A stretch of DNA of 64,000 bases from an uncultured Lachnospiraceae bacterium (lineage in GTDB: Bacteria > Bacillota > Clostridia > Lachnospirales > Lachnospiraceae), in contig CAKXYI010000001.1 of assembly GCA_934899185.1 (NCBI GenBank), positions 372,001 to 436,000 of the forward strand, read 5' to 3'. Below the pieces are notes generated by a model. The model was not told the origin of the DNA, did no database searches, and saw nothing but the letters and a program-made list of their open reading frames with translations. This document shows positions 1 through 8,860 of the stretch, one piece after another. Position numbers and translations under genes: made by a program. Position 1 is the stretch's first letter. Each line of letters starts with the position of its first letter.

Positions 1-4
1 TTAT

Positions 5-985
5 TTAATATGTAATATCCGTTCTCATCTGATGTTTAACAATCTGCTGTGCCTCCACAAATTCTCGCCCATACATTTTGATATATTCATTCTTAACAGT
101 CTCAGTCGCGTCTAATTTGATAAAATTACACAATATGTCCTGATAATCAACATCCTTATAATTAGATACAATTCCCGGGTAATATTTTCCCATAGTCAAT
201 CCATTAAAAACCTCTTCATCTACAATATATACGTTATGTAATTCCTTCTTTCTTCTTTTCACAACTTCTTCCAGAAATTGGTATACCGAATACAATTGAT
301 GTGCCCCTGTGGCTCCAACTTGACTATGAAACACATAATGTGTTCGATAAACAATATATTTTATATCATCGACTCTTTTGGCCACTACCATTTCTCGCCG
401 AGTATTACATTTTTTTAGAACAAAGATATACTCCCCTTCATCCTTGACTTCGACTAATCGGTCTGCATAACCAGCATCTTGTGTATCCACCGCTTTAAAT
501 GGGCGCAAATCTTCTCCATGTTTCATCCACGATTGATCAACCCCTAATCGTTCCGCAATTACCTCTAAAAACGAATATTCTGGCTCCTCATTATTTATGT
601 AGTATCGTTTTAATTCATTGACAGAATTATACCCTAACCATTCTCCTAAGTACTCTAGATTAATTCGGGGTGTATTATAATATGTTTTCCTCTGATTCAT
701 TAAATACATCACATAATCCAATCTCTTTGCAAAATTTGTATTGTATAATTCTTTTCCTAATGTTGCAATGACTTCCTCGTCATTTAATAGATTATTCACA
801 GTCTGTTCTTTTTCATCCAACTGTTCTTTTTTATTAATTTGATCTATAAAGTCAGAATATAGTGTATTGTTTACATTCATATCCTTTCCATAGAAATTTC
901 CAAAAACACTTTCATATGTTAATTTTACCCCCGCTTTCAATACATCATATATTATTCCAGATAGTATTGCGCTTACAATATCCAT
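5..985 (-). CDS. Putative helix-turn-helix protein of unknown function
   Basis: A 326-residue protein that I do not recognise as a named family. Residues about 105-160 read like an XRE-type helix-turn-helix or a degenerate copy of one, with the segments LGEWLGYNSVNELK and IAERLGVDQSWMKHGE. The latter resembles the conserved end of Cro/CI-like domains. The N-terminus (DIVSAILSGIIYDVLKAG) is hydrophobic but too weak to call a membrane anchor. The C-terminal half has no motif I can name. The start is placed at 985 because AGAGGAGGAG lies about 7 bases upstream; an in-frame start at 1009 has no such site. It follows the GNAT/antitoxin-like pair on the same strand after 60 bases and may be cotranscribed with it. 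It could be a regulator or an accessory-island effector; the function is unknown. Confidence 0.6.
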   Translation of the reverse strand: MDIVSAILSGIIYDVLKAGVKLTYESVFGNFYGKDMNVNNTLYSDFIDQINKKEQLDEKEQTVNNLLNDEEVIATLGKELYNTNFAKRLDYVMYLMNQRKTYYNTPRINLEYLGEWLGYNSVNELKRYYINNEEPEYSFLEVIAERLGVDQSWMKHGEDLRPFKAVDTQDAGYADRLVEVKDEGEYIFVLKKCNTRREMVVAKRVDDIKYIVYRTHYVFHSQVGATGAHQLYSVYQFLEEVVKRRKKELHNVYIVDEEVFNGLTMGKYYPGIVSNYKDVDYQDILCNFIKLDATETVKNEYIKMYGREFVEAQQIVKHQMRTDITY

Positions 986-1045
986 CGCTTTCTCTCCTCC
1001 TCTTACCAACTCAATAATTTCTAGTTCTACTCAATTAATTCCATA

Positions 1046-1651
1046 TCACACCGAAAATCTATTCCAATATTCCTGAAAATCTATTCTCTTATAAAGTGTA
1101 AAGAGACCATCCTCACTCAATTCATCGTACAATTTCAAATAAGATTGCTTCTGGTAGAATTTCTCATACATATGTTCTCTGCATTCCAACACAATCAACT
1201 GTCCACCAACAATGCGCGCAGCAATGCTGATAGAATGATAACATTCGTTTAATATTGTCTCCCCATCCATTTCGTCATGCGTATATATGTCATTGCGCCC
1301 TATCTGTCCTATCAAATATGCAGACATTGAATGCATTTGATCTCTTCCGGGTTGACCACCCAAAACTTTTCTTCGCCGCTTCTTGGATAAATGCGTAATA
1401 TCTAATGATTTTAGTGCAATCGTATAGTACGCAATAATCTGAAAATTGCCATGCTCCAATTGTTTCTTATCTAACAATAAAAATGTCTTCCCATACTGGG
1501 AGTTCTCATACAATATTGCTTTATTAACCAAAAAATTCTCTAAATCAACTTCCTGTTGACAAGAGAATTTTTTGAATGCTTCTTCGACTTTATCTCTATC
1601 CACTCCTGTAGATAGGATATCCCCCAAAGATACAACTATATAGTCGACCAT
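1046..1651 (-). CDS. GNAT-fold acetyltransferase, probable toxin of a toxin-antitoxin pair
   Basis: A 201-residue protein whose C-terminal half carries the GNAT acetyl-CoA-binding pattern: a strand ending in LIVLECRE followed by YEKFYQKQSYLKL, the usual 'FYek.Gf' helix. A GNAT enzyme of this size, preceded at 8 bases by a very small gene on the same strand, is the usual layout of GNAT toxin-antitoxin systems, in which the toxin acetylates aminoacyl-tRNA. That role is inferred from layout and fold only. A basic patch (KKRRRKVLGGQPGRDQ) at about residues 90-105 overlaps the region where GNAT proteins bind the acetyl-CoA pyrophosphate. An ordinary small-molecule acetyltransferase cannot be excluded. 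Confidence 0.6.
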   Translation of the reverse strand: MVDYIVVSLGDILSTGVDRDKVEEAFKKFSCQQEVDLENFLVNKAILYENSQYGKTFLLLDKKQLEHGNFQIIAYYTIALKSLDITHLSKKRRRKVLGGQPGRDQMHSMSAYLIGQIGRNDIYTHDEMDGETILNECYHSISIAARIVGGQLIVLECREHMYEKFYQKQSYLKLYDELSEDGLFTLYKRIDFQEYWNRFSV

Positions 1652-1659
1652 ATGCTTCT

Positions 1660-1839
1660 CTACTTTCGTAATGCTGATAACAACTGTCCTCTTAATTCTT
1701 TACTCTGATGTATAGATTCACTATGAGAGACAAATGTTTTAGAAAGCGTTGCCATTGCCGGTTGTTCAAAAGACTTCACAAAATCTTCGGCTTTCTCTTT
1801 TTTGACTGTAAACTGTTTATCAAATGATGCAGTTGCCAT
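1660..1839 (-). CDS. Small protein, probable antitoxin partner of the GNAT protein
   Basis: A 59-residue protein beginning MATASFDKQF. It is charged, without a signal peptide or membrane segment. The start at 1839 is chosen because GAGAGGAG sits 8 bases upstream; a longer reading frame to 1902 would run through the promoter. It ends 8 bases before the GNAT gene, so the two should be cotranscribed and perhaps translationally coupled. Lachnospiraceae genomes hold many small proteins that begin MATASF next to GNAT genes, but I recall this only as a trend. No ribbon-helix-helix or other DNA-binding fold can be recognised with confidence, so antitoxin is an inference from size and position. Confidence 0.5.
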   Translation of the reverse strand: MATASFDKQFTVKKEKAEDFVKSFEQPAMATLSKTFVSHSESIHQSKELRGQLLSALRK

Positions 1840-1866
1840 AAAATCATCTCCTCTCTTGTTTTCTCT

Positions 1867-1896
1867 ATTATACTCTGGAATATCATCTAGGTGCAA
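1867..1896 (-). promoter_or_regulatory. Sigma-70-like promoter of the toxin-antitoxin-like pair
   Basis: On the minus strand TTGCAC (1891-1896) and a perfect TATAAT (1867-1872) are separated by 18 bases, about 30 bases before the small gene's start. The spacing and position fit a housekeeping promoter that serves the two- or three-gene cassette to its left. Confidence 0.55.
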
Positions 1897-1910
1897 CCAC
1901 AAGATATAGT

Positions 1911-1923
1911 GAGTGTCACACTC
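1911..1923. promoter_or_regulatory. Perfect 13-bp palindrome upstream of the TA-like promoter
   Basis: GAGTGTCACACTC is fully self-complementary around one central base. It lies about 15 bases upstream of the -35 box of the small-gene promoter and directly after the histidine-phosphatase stop codon. It could be an operator for autoregulation. The one-base centre makes it a poor terminator hairpin. Confidence 0.3.
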
Positions 1924-1928
1924 CCCCC

Positions 1929-2624
1929 CTAATACATCACCTGATTATACTCCACCAACTCCATCTTTCCATGGCTGACCTTGATCACCGTCACGCTCAA
2001 ATTCGCAATATCCTGCCCTTCCAATTCCGGGAATTGCTTTTCCAGCCAAAATTGCATCGAAGAATGCGCCACAACAAGGACATTCTCCCCGGGCTTGATA
2101 GCGTCAATGATCTGCTGCATCCCATTATCAAACCGTTGATAAAAATGATACTTGGTCTCTGCATGGATAGGAGACACATAATCTGCATCGTCCACCGAAC
2201 CAAAAGCATCCGGAAAGACATCTAATTGGTTTTGCTCCATAAACTCCTGACTGGTATAGCCTTCCGCATCTCCCCAGGAAATGTCATCCAAAGCATCCAT
2301 CTGTTGCCGGTCTACACTCTCCTGCCCTGCTCCTTCTAATAAATAACTTGCCGTATCAATGGTTCTTCCCAAAGTACTGGTATAGACTTTTCCAAAGGAG
2401 ACATCCGCTAAAGCCTGTCCCACTGTCTTGGCCTGCTCTACTGCCTCCGGTGTCAGATCAGCGTTGCCGTCTCCACCCATAAGCAATCCCTGCTCGTTTG
2501 CATAGGTTCTCCCATGGCGTACCATATAAATATAACTTGGTCGCTGCGCCATACCAAAGAGGGACACAGCAATCCCCAACGCGCAGACCGCTCCTACCAG
2601 TCCGATCCAGAATTTCTTTTTCAA
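1929..2624 (-). CDS. Membrane-anchored histidine phosphatase (phosphoglycerate-mutase fold)
   Basis: A 231-residue protein with an N-terminal hydrophobic segment (about residues 4-24, after a KKK start) and then a histidine phosphatase domain. The catalytic RHG motif is present in MVRHGRT, the second arginine region in TSTLGRTIDTAS, and the second catalytic histidine in VVAHSS. The topology puts the phosphatase domain outside the membrane, where a lipid phosphate or glycan phosphate could be the substrate; this is inference. The start is a TTG at 2624 with GAGGAG 6 bases upstream. An upstream ATG at 2711 would lie inside the preceding gene and would precede the anchor with an unlikely sequence. 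It is the last gene of the left operon, 22 bases after the GT-C gene. No clear terminator follows it. Confidence 0.8.
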   Translation of the reverse strand: MKKKFWIGLVGAVCALGIAVSLFGMAQRPSYIYMVRHGRTYANEQGLLMGGDGNADLTPEAVEQAKTVGQALADVSFGKVYTSTLGRTIDTASYLLEGAGQESVDRQQMDALDDISWGDAEGYTSQEFMEQNQLDVFPDAFGSVDDADYVSPIHAETKYHFYQRFDNGMQQIIDAIKPGENVLVVAHSSMQFWLEKQFPELEGQDIANLSVTVIKVSHGKMELVEYNQVMY

Positions 2625-2646
2625 TCTATTCTCCTCAAATATCCCT

Positions 2647-4527
2647 TTAGTGTACCAGTTCCAGACACAATGGTATAATGCCCCATACCACAAAAGACAA
2701 CATGCCTGCACAAACGATCAATGTCTGTGAAACCGTATATGTCTTTTTCTCCCAAACCTGACTATCTGACAAAATATAAACCTCTCCCAAAATACAAGGC
2801 AACATATACCTTCCCTGTGCCTGATAGTCCTGCGTCCACATCTGGTATACGGTTCCTACACACAAGAAAGAGATTGTTACCACGATGGCAACAATGTGTT
2901 TTCTTTCTTTGCAGGCTCTCCATGTCGATACTATATTCACAATATATAAAACCAACATGATATACACATAGATATTTGCGCTATACAAAGACATCCAACC
3001 ATAGCGTCCCACGAAAGAGTTAAACATGGTCGGGAACAATCCATCATCAATCGCCGTCAAAGTCTGCAAATAAGTGTAGCCCTGCTGCTTCAAGGATTGC
3101 ATTTCGACGATTTCCTGTGACTGATGTTTTAGGTGTTCTGCTCGATACAAATAGCCCTTTCCCTCCGGATATCTCCACAGGTCAATTCCCGCTCGTATCG
3201 CATAAAAGCCAAAGACCATTCCCAAAATCATCATATACTTTAAGAATAACTGCTTCTTGTTCTCCGCATCCCACAATTTAAACAATAAAACCACAAAGGC
3301 AAACAGAAGGATGATCAGATAATTTTTCTTTCCCATTAAGGTCTGCGCACAGAGGAAGGCATACAAAAACATTCCGCCAAATTGTCTCCACGAAAATCCT
3401 TCTTTCCACACACCGGCGATCAGACCATCTTCACGAATGGCTTCTGTCACGACAAAAAATCCGATAAAAATATCCCAGGCATCCGAAGTGGCATAGGAAA
3501 ACAGATACCACAACTGTGGCGTTGCAAACAAGAATGCAAACATCCATTTGTCTTTGCGCCCTTTTATAAGAATCCAGGCAACCAAAAGAACCAGCAGCAA
3601 TACATTAAACATCCGATAGTATGCTGAAATATGAAAAATATTTTTGCAGATCCATCCAAACTTCCCGGCTAAAATATAATAAAAACTCCGTTCCGCCAAT
3701 CGGATCGTGCCATAATTGGAATAAGCATTTTGCAGAGATATATCATCAAAATCCGGCAAGCCCCAATGGGTCAGATAGTAGTCAATACTACCTCTCGTCT
3801 CATCTTCATCCGGATGTCCATAGGTGATGCTAAATAAGGACATGACAAAAACAGCAATAACAATAGCAATGCTAAGCCAAGAAAAGAGTTTATAGACACG
3901 GTCACTCTTTTCTGGCTTTAACCAAATCTCCAGACCTGCCAATAAGAAAAGACTAACAATAAATAGTGCCAACAGACCTATTTTACACCAGCGGTCAGAT
4001 TGTAAACGTGCCATAAAATCAGGTGCATTATTCTGATCCAACACCAGATAAGGATCACCCGAGGTCGGTGTGATCCAGACATGATCGTCCTCTACCTGTA
4101 GGCTGCAATTCTGCCAGATGGCACTTCTTGCCAGATCTGCCCCAGAGATTGTATAAGTCGCAAACATCCCACTGCGCACCTGGATCCTTGCAATGCCAAT
4201 CTCTTCATCGCTGGCTGAAAAATCCACGCGCACGCTCTGCAATCCTTGTCCTTCATTTTTGTAAGGAAACACCGCTAAACGTTTGAATACAGAATAAAAG
4301 GAGGAATTTTCCTCGCTATACCCACTCCCGGTGTCCCAAAAGATCTGCGCCATCTCTCCCTGATAACTGCTACTATTGTTGCCATAATAATAGACTTCCA
4401 ATTGGTTTGAAAAATCCATACACTTTAAAAGGCCAGCAAAAATAAGAATCAGCATAAGCAAAATACATATGTTTTTTGCCAATATTCGGTTTTGTATTTT
4501 CTTGTCTGTTACATTACATGCATCCAT
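2647..4527 (-). CDS. GT-C-like multispanning membrane protein with a large extracytoplasmic loop
   Basis: A 626-residue protein with a first membrane helix at about 18-34, an external domain at about 38-180, and then roughly ten further helices. After the third helix comes HPDEDE (about 238-243), an acidic motif in the position where GT-C glycosyltransferases and DUF2142-type proteins bind metal and the lipid-phosphate sugar. Established GT-C enzymes transfer sugars from polyprenyl phosphate on the outer face of the membrane; that role is inferred here. It overlaps the preceding gene by 19 bases, with GGAG about 13 bases before its ATG, so translation is probably coupled. It is one of three GT-C-like proteins in this operon, which also supplies a GtrB-like Und-P-sugar synthase and a flippase. 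Confidence 0.65.
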   Translation of the reverse strand: MDACNVTDKKIQNRILAKNICILLMLILIFAGLLKCMDFSNQLEVYYYGNNSSSYQGEMAQIFWDTGSGYSEENSSFYSVFKRLAVFPYKNEGQGLQSVRVDFSASDEEIGIARIQVRSGMFATYTISGADLARSAIWQNCSLQVEDDHVWITPTSGDPYLVLDQNNAPDFMARLQSDRWCKIGLLALFIVSLFLLAGLEIWLKPEKSDRVYKLFSWLSIAIVIAVFVMSLFSITYGHPDEDETRGSIDYYLTHWGLPDFDDISLQNAYSNYGTIRLAERSFYYILAGKFGWICKNIFHISAYYRMFNVLLLVLLVAWILIKGRKDKWMFAFLFATPQLWYLFSYATSDAWDIFIGFFVVTEAIREDGLIAGVWKEGFSWRQFGGMFLYAFLCAQTLMGKKNYLIILLFAFVVLLFKLWDAENKKQLFLKYMMILGMVFGFYAIRAGIDLWRYPEGKGYLYRAEHLKHQSQEIVEMQSLKQQGYTYLQTLTAIDDGLFPTMFNSFVGRYGWMSLYSANIYVYIMLVLYIVNIVSTWRACKERKHIVAIVVTISFLCVGTVYQMWTQDYQAQGRYMLPCILGEVYILSDSQVWEKKTYTVSQTLIVCAGMLSFVVWGIIPLCLELVH

Positions 4528-6089
4528 ATCATGAAATCGTCTCCTATATTGACATTGTCTATCGGCTGGTCAATGTTCCAGCCCGCCGGGCAGGTACATA
4601 TATTGTAAAGCGGTATCAACGTATACGCACCATCGATCACAACTAAATTCTTATCTGCGATCAAGCCTTCATCATAACGGCAGAAAGCAGAATAGGATTT
4701 CAAATACTCATTCAAGCAAACAGCATGCCACGGTTGTCCTAATCCTTCCACTGTCCGTGTCAAATCTTCGTTGATATTTTCCTTATTTGTTACTGTTATA
4801 ATACTGCTTCCCATACCCTGATATAAAACGATTGTTCCCAGTACCAGATAGATCAAGGCGCTGCGTCTTTCTTCCTTGGTCGCCTGCATATCATTGCCAT
4901 TCATCAATGCGCATATTCCCACCGGTAATAAAATCAGGAAATGAACCATGGATGTACTGCAAGATGCTAAAATAAACATAATGAGATAGCCTAAACCTGT
5001 GACAATAACGGTTGCTGCCAACATGACCTTCTCTCTATCCATATGTGAAAAAAAGAGCAACAACCACAATACGAACATCCCATAGAACATACTGACCTGA
5101 ATCAAACTCACCGGAACGGTTCGCATAAAACGCAAAATATTCTTTCCTGACAGATCATGCCCCGCTTGGGTCAACTCTTCCAATTTTTCAAAGGCGCTCC
5201 ATTCAGAAGTAATATAATGACCATCTACCAGTATATTATATTGATATTCCTGTAATTCTAATTTTTCCCCCAGATCTGCCCGATAGGTCGGTGCTCTAAA
5301 CATTCCCACCTGTTCCACAGCACTTCTGTACTGGTTTACCTGCGCCCAATCATCCGTTTTCTGATATTCCCTATAGTCCAGTGCCTGCAAAATGACAAGC
5401 AGAACCAATGCACTGACAAATGGCATCCATAATTCTTTGCCCAGTTCTTTATCAATTTTCACCTTTCTAACAAGCATATACAGAATAATATATACGATCG
5501 TCAGGCTTCCGCTTAATAACAAGGCTTTCCAACTGATTAAGCCTGCCAACAATAATGCCACCCCAATATAAAAATGCTGCAGCCAGCGTTTCTGAGTAAA
5601 TTCTCCTACAAGTATTCCCCAGCACACATATAAAGCACTCACACTTAATATTGCAGCCGTTTTCATGTAACTTGGGCAAATATAACATTCATACCCTATA
5701 AACAAAGCAAAGATCAGAAAGGTCAGGTTTGCAATTCGTGAAAAATTCCTTTTCAAAAATAGTTGCCCTATTTTCCAGAGTGCCATGAATGTCAGCACAT
5801 ACTGAAATACGGTATACCAATTTACACCTGTCATAAACTCGCAAAGCAACTTTAGGAAACGACCTATATACAGATTACTAAATACAATCATACCCGTAGA
5901 CCATGCGCCACTAATATTAAACAGTTGTGCCTGCATCATAACATCCATATCATATTCATAATGTGGTGCTCCGATCAACGACACGACAACAAGAGCAAGC
6001 ACATTCAGTAATAATGATCTTGCCTGTGGCTTGTTGTATAATTGTTTTGCTTTGTCTAGTATTAACTCTTTTTTCATAATATTTCTCAC
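4509..6089 (-). CDS. GT-C-like multispanning membrane protein
   Basis: A 526-residue polytopic membrane protein. A first helix at about 26-42 is followed at once by HYEYDMDVMMQ, whose acidic pair (about 47-49) sits where GT-C enzymes keep their catalytic aspartates. About ten helices follow, with a soluble external segment at the C-terminus (about 430-526). The opening layout matches the 685-residue protein at 11963-14020 (SDDYDM after helix 1, then a matching FxxxWYxVLQY segment), so the two are probably paralogues. The start is a GTG at 6089 that overlaps the stop of the FkbH-like gene, with GGTGG 6 bases before it. An in-frame ATG four codons later is the alternative. A glycosyltransferase that uses an Und-P-sugar donor is the best guess. 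Confidence 0.6.
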   Translation of the reverse strand: MRNIMKKELILDKAKQLYNKPQARSLLLNVLALVVVSLIGAPHYEYDMDVMMQAQLFNISGAWSTGMIVFSNLYIGRFLKLLCEFMTGVNWYTVFQYVLTFMALWKIGQLFLKRNFSRIANLTFLIFALFIGYECYICPSYMKTAAILSVSALYVCWGILVGEFTQKRWLQHFYIGVALLLAGLISWKALLLSGSLTIVYIILYMLVRKVKIDKELGKELWMPFVSALVLLVILQALDYREYQKTDDWAQVNQYRSAVEQVGMFRAPTYRADLGEKLELQEYQYNILVDGHYITSEWSAFEKLEELTQAGHDLSGKNILRFMRTVPVSLIQVSMFYGMFVLWLLLFFSHMDREKVMLAATVIVTGLGYLIMFILASCSTSMVHFLILLPVGICALMNGNDMQATKEERRSALIYLVLGTIVLYQGMGSSIITVTNKENINEDLTRTVEGLGQPWHAVCLNEYLKSYSAFCRYDEGLIADKNLVVIDGAYTLIPLYNICTCPAGWNIDQPIDNVNIGDDFMIWMHVM

Positions 6090-7864
6090 AGTGTTTCCAC
6101 CTGCATATATACCTCTCGTTCCGTATAATGGTCTACCTGAAGTTCATCTACATTTTGCTTTTCCGTTTCTTCAATCCTTGTAAATCCTTCATTAACAAAA
6201 AAATCCTTGACCATTCCATTTTTTGCGGTAGGATAATAATACCCTCGCATTGTCTTGATGCCACGTTGTCTGGCTAATCGAACAAGTTCATTCATCATTA
6301 CGTCTTCCATGCCTCGTTTCAGCACACGACAACTCATAAGCCATAATTGAATAGATAAGACCTCATCTTCGATTTTGCCGGCAACAACGGAAACAATTCC
6401 ATTGTCCCCAAATTTATCTTTTAAACGCCCGCACAGACATACATATTCGTCAGATTCCTGCATATGTCTTATATCCTCTTCCGAACACCTTTTCGTCGTT
6501 AAATTAAATTGGTTCGATTTGTTCGTCAACTGTGCAATGCGCTGAATATACATCGGCTGAAAATCTGTCAAAACAGCCGTCATTTCTAACGATCTTAGAT
6601 AATCAGAATAATCAGCAAATGCCGCTACTTGTCTCACTGCCTCAACCTTTGCCTGATATAATTTTGTCTTTTCGGTATCTTCTTTTGATAATGCGGTAAC
6701 TTCAAAATATCCACTGTGATCCAATACTGAAATATAATTTTCTGGTTTATCCATAACAGGTACAGCCACTTCCGGTATTTGCTTTTTCACGATTTCTCGT
6801 TCTGCCGGATTATCATCAACAAATACAAAACTATCTAACCCTAGAGCTAATTCCTGTGCCATATTCTGAATATTCTGGTCCTTTGGCTCCCAATTCGCTT
6901 TGATACTCACAAAGTCTTCTGGTCGCAATGTACCGCTAGGATGGTTTAGGCCTGCAATAGCATTTTTCTCATCATTCTTAGAGACAACAGATAAAACTAC
7001 TCCTATATCCTTAAGCCGCTTACAATATGCTTGAAATTCTGAAAACATCTGTCCCACTGGCACTTCTGGTCCGATTTTTATGCCTTCCACACCATCGTCA
7101 CCTACTACACCGCCCCAAAGCGTATTATCCAAGTCCAAAGAAATGATCTTTTTATTCTTACCATAAATAGACTTAACAATATCTGATATGCTCTTTGCCA
7201 CATATGGAATAGCCTCTAAATTCATAGCATATTTATACATATTCCAATACAACGTATTGTTCCAATTACTAATGCCATAGTCCTGCGCCAAATAATCTAT
7301 ATCATTGATGTAAAAATTGCTATGTGTTTGCGCATAACTATAAAGTTTTTGATTTAGACGTGAAATATAATTACATGTTCCACGATAATCCCATATATCG
7401 CGATTCCCCATCAAGCGATAATTCGGACGTTCAAAATTGTTCTGAATGATCGTACACTGATACTTGTCTGACAGATGTTCCCACATTATATTCCAGCGCT
7501 CACCTTCTGCCTCCAACATTGCATTGACCTCATCCACACTATGATCAATTTCCGGGAATTTTTGTATATTTCTCCAATTGGTATGAATATAGATAATATC
7601 AGGAGCAAACGTGTCCAACACCTCCGTCCCAAACATAGCATCTTGCCAATACTGTCCATATTCTGATTGATAAAATTCAGCCTTTATACCGCATGTCAGT
7701 AGTGCCAATTCTAATTGATCTACCAATTCATTTGTTGTTGATCCACCCAAAACTGCTACCTTTTTCGTTATCCAATTTACCGACTCATTCAAAAGTTCTT
7801 TTTTTAGTCCTCTTTTTTTTCGCAATAACATTTTTGTATCTAGCGGATATTCATAACAATTCAT
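6086..7864 (-). CDS. FkbH-like protein (HAD-IIIC phosphatase-like, ACP-dependent acyl activation)
   Basis: A 592-residue FkbH-family protein. Residues about 30-235 form the SGNH-like N-terminal part (VAVLGGSTTNELVDQLE). The HAD domain follows with the nucleophile motif DLDNTLWGG (D244, D246), SVVSKNDE and FVDDNPAERE. A C-terminal region (about 440-592) with LTNKSNQFNLTTKR completes the family pattern. Known FkbH proteins dephosphorylate 1,3-bisphosphoglycerate and load the glyceryl group onto an acyl carrier protein. An ACP gene lies three genes upstream in the same operon, so a glyceryl- or hydroxyacyl-ACP made here probably feeds an acyltransferase that decorates a sugar. RBS AGGAG is 6 bases before the ATG. 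A run of eight A's lies near codon 16. Family assignment is secure; the product is inferred. Confidence 0.85.
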   Translation of the reverse strand: MNCYEYPLDTKMLLRKKRGLKKELLNESVNWITKKVAVLGGSTTNELVDQLELALLTCGIKAEFYQSEYGQYWQDAMFGTEVLDTFAPDIIYIHTNWRNIQKFPEIDHSVDEVNAMLEAEGERWNIMWEHLSDKYQCTIIQNNFERPNYRLMGNRDIWDYRGTCNYISRLNQKLYSYAQTHSNFYINDIDYLAQDYGISNWNNTLYWNMYKYAMNLEAIPYVAKSISDIVKSIYGKNKKIISLDLDNTLWGGVVGDDGVEGIKIGPEVPVGQMFSEFQAYCKRLKDIGVVLSVVSKNDEKNAIAGLNHPSGTLRPEDFVSIKANWEPKDQNIQNMAQELALGLDSFVFVDDNPAEREIVKKQIPEVAVPVMDKPENYISVLDHSGYFEVTALSKEDTEKTKLYQAKVEAVRQVAAFADYSDYLRSLEMTAVLTDFQPMYIQRIAQLTNKSNQFNLTTKRCSEEDIRHMQESDEYVCLCGRLKDKFGDNGIVSVVAGKIEDEVLSIQLWLMSCRVLKRGMEDVMMNELVRLARQRGIKTMRGYYYPTAKNGMVKDFFVNEGFTRIEETEKQNVDELQVDHYTEREVYMQVETL

Positions 7865-7873
7865 AGTTTTCTC

Positions 7874-8857
7874 CTAATTCGGTCTGTCCTGATCTCCATC
7901 GCCTTTAAATAGAATAATATCTTCATCCGACGAAAAATAATATATCTCTATATTCTTCATTTCAAATGGGGAAAAATAATTAGGAATAATATTTGAGGTT
8001 TCTTCTCTCTTCACCCATCCTCCCTGTTTGAATAAGTCCTCAGCCACTCCCGTTTCATAGCAATCGATATATTCTGCATTATATTGTTTTAACAAATCAT
8101 CTAGCAAATTAGCCATACTTTCTATCACAGACACATCTCCGATGATATCTACCAGTCTTATAACCATCGAATAATCAACTGATTGTTTTCTAAAAATTAG
8201 CATTGTCCTTATCTTATCTTCGTTATTTTTAATGCCATATACTAGATATGTATATTTTGGATGAGCAAAGTATCTCTTTTTTATATACCATTGTTCCTTT
8301 AATGGCTTAGGATTCCCCTTATAGTAACTATCAAAATCAAAATTATTTTCTACTGCGCTCCAATCCTCCAGAAGAACATATTCACATGTTTTGGTTATGG
8401 TACTGGGACTATCTTCTTCTATTCTAGCCACCTTATAATGCTCAATATCAGCATTTAGCCTATACCACTGTGTCATTTTTCCAAATGAATACCCCAAATA
8501 TTTATATATTCCCTTTAATTTCGGGTTGCTACCTGGCGATGCTATAATTCTCACATCGCCATTTTTCTTAAGAAAATCGAACAATTCCAATCCTAGTGCC
8601 GGAGATGCTGTATGATTTGCTTTCCACATTACCGTCATCACATCTCGATTTTTCTTTCCATATGGAATATACCCCAGAATTGCATTAATTTTATTTGTCT
8701 GTTCATCTACAGAAATGACATATGAAACGCTATCTCCAAATCTATGCTCATACTCAAAAAACATTTTGTCTACTGCCAACAAATGATTCTCTTTCCAATA
8801 ATCATTTATAAACTGCATGATTTGTAATATATCTTCTTTTGTGGCAAATCTAATCAT
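7874..8857 (-). CDS. GNAT-type acyltransferase, probable two-domain
   Basis: A 327-residue protein starting MIRFATKEDILQIMQFIND, the classic first strand and helix of GNAT enzymes. GSNPKLKGIYKYLGYSFGKM at about 112-131 is the acetyl-CoA-side helix and strand. A second weaker GNAT-like half occupies about 170-327 (YLVYGIKN...MLIFRK...LFKQGGWVKRE). Proteins of this shape recur in FkbH/ACP-containing glycan clusters. A role in moving the acyl group from the carrier protein onto an amino or hydroxyl group of a sugar is plausible but inferred. It lies between the VOC gene (3 bases) and the FkbH gene (9 bases). Confidence 0.6.
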   Translation of the reverse strand: MIRFATKEDILQIMQFINDYWKENHLLAVDKMFFEYEHRFGDSVSYVISVDEQTNKINAILGYIPYGKKNRDVMTVMWKANHTASPALGLELFDFLKKNGDVRIIASPGSNPKLKGIYKYLGYSFGKMTQWYRLNADIEHYKVARIEEDSPSTITKTCEYVLLEDWSAVENNFDFDSYYKGNPKPLKEQWYIKKRYFAHPKYTYLVYGIKNNEDKIRTMLIFRKQSVDYSMVIRLVDIIGDVSVIESMANLLDDLLKQYNAEYIDCYETGVAEDLFKQGGWVKREETSNIIPNYFSPFEMKNIEIYYFSSDEDIILFKGDGDQDRPN

Positions 8858-8860
8858 TGC

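Noticed and set aside
1911..1923. Palindrome as the terminator of the left operon.
   Set aside because: The dyad has a one-base centre and no following T-run on the minus strand, so it cannot form a normal terminator hairpin.
7810..7822. A run of eight A's (coding strand) near codon 16 of the FkbH-like gene as a slipped-strand phase-variation site.
   Set aside because: Eight bases is short for frequent slippage, and similar runs occur by chance in A+T-rich DNA (for example in the VOC gene near 9165). The frame is intact.
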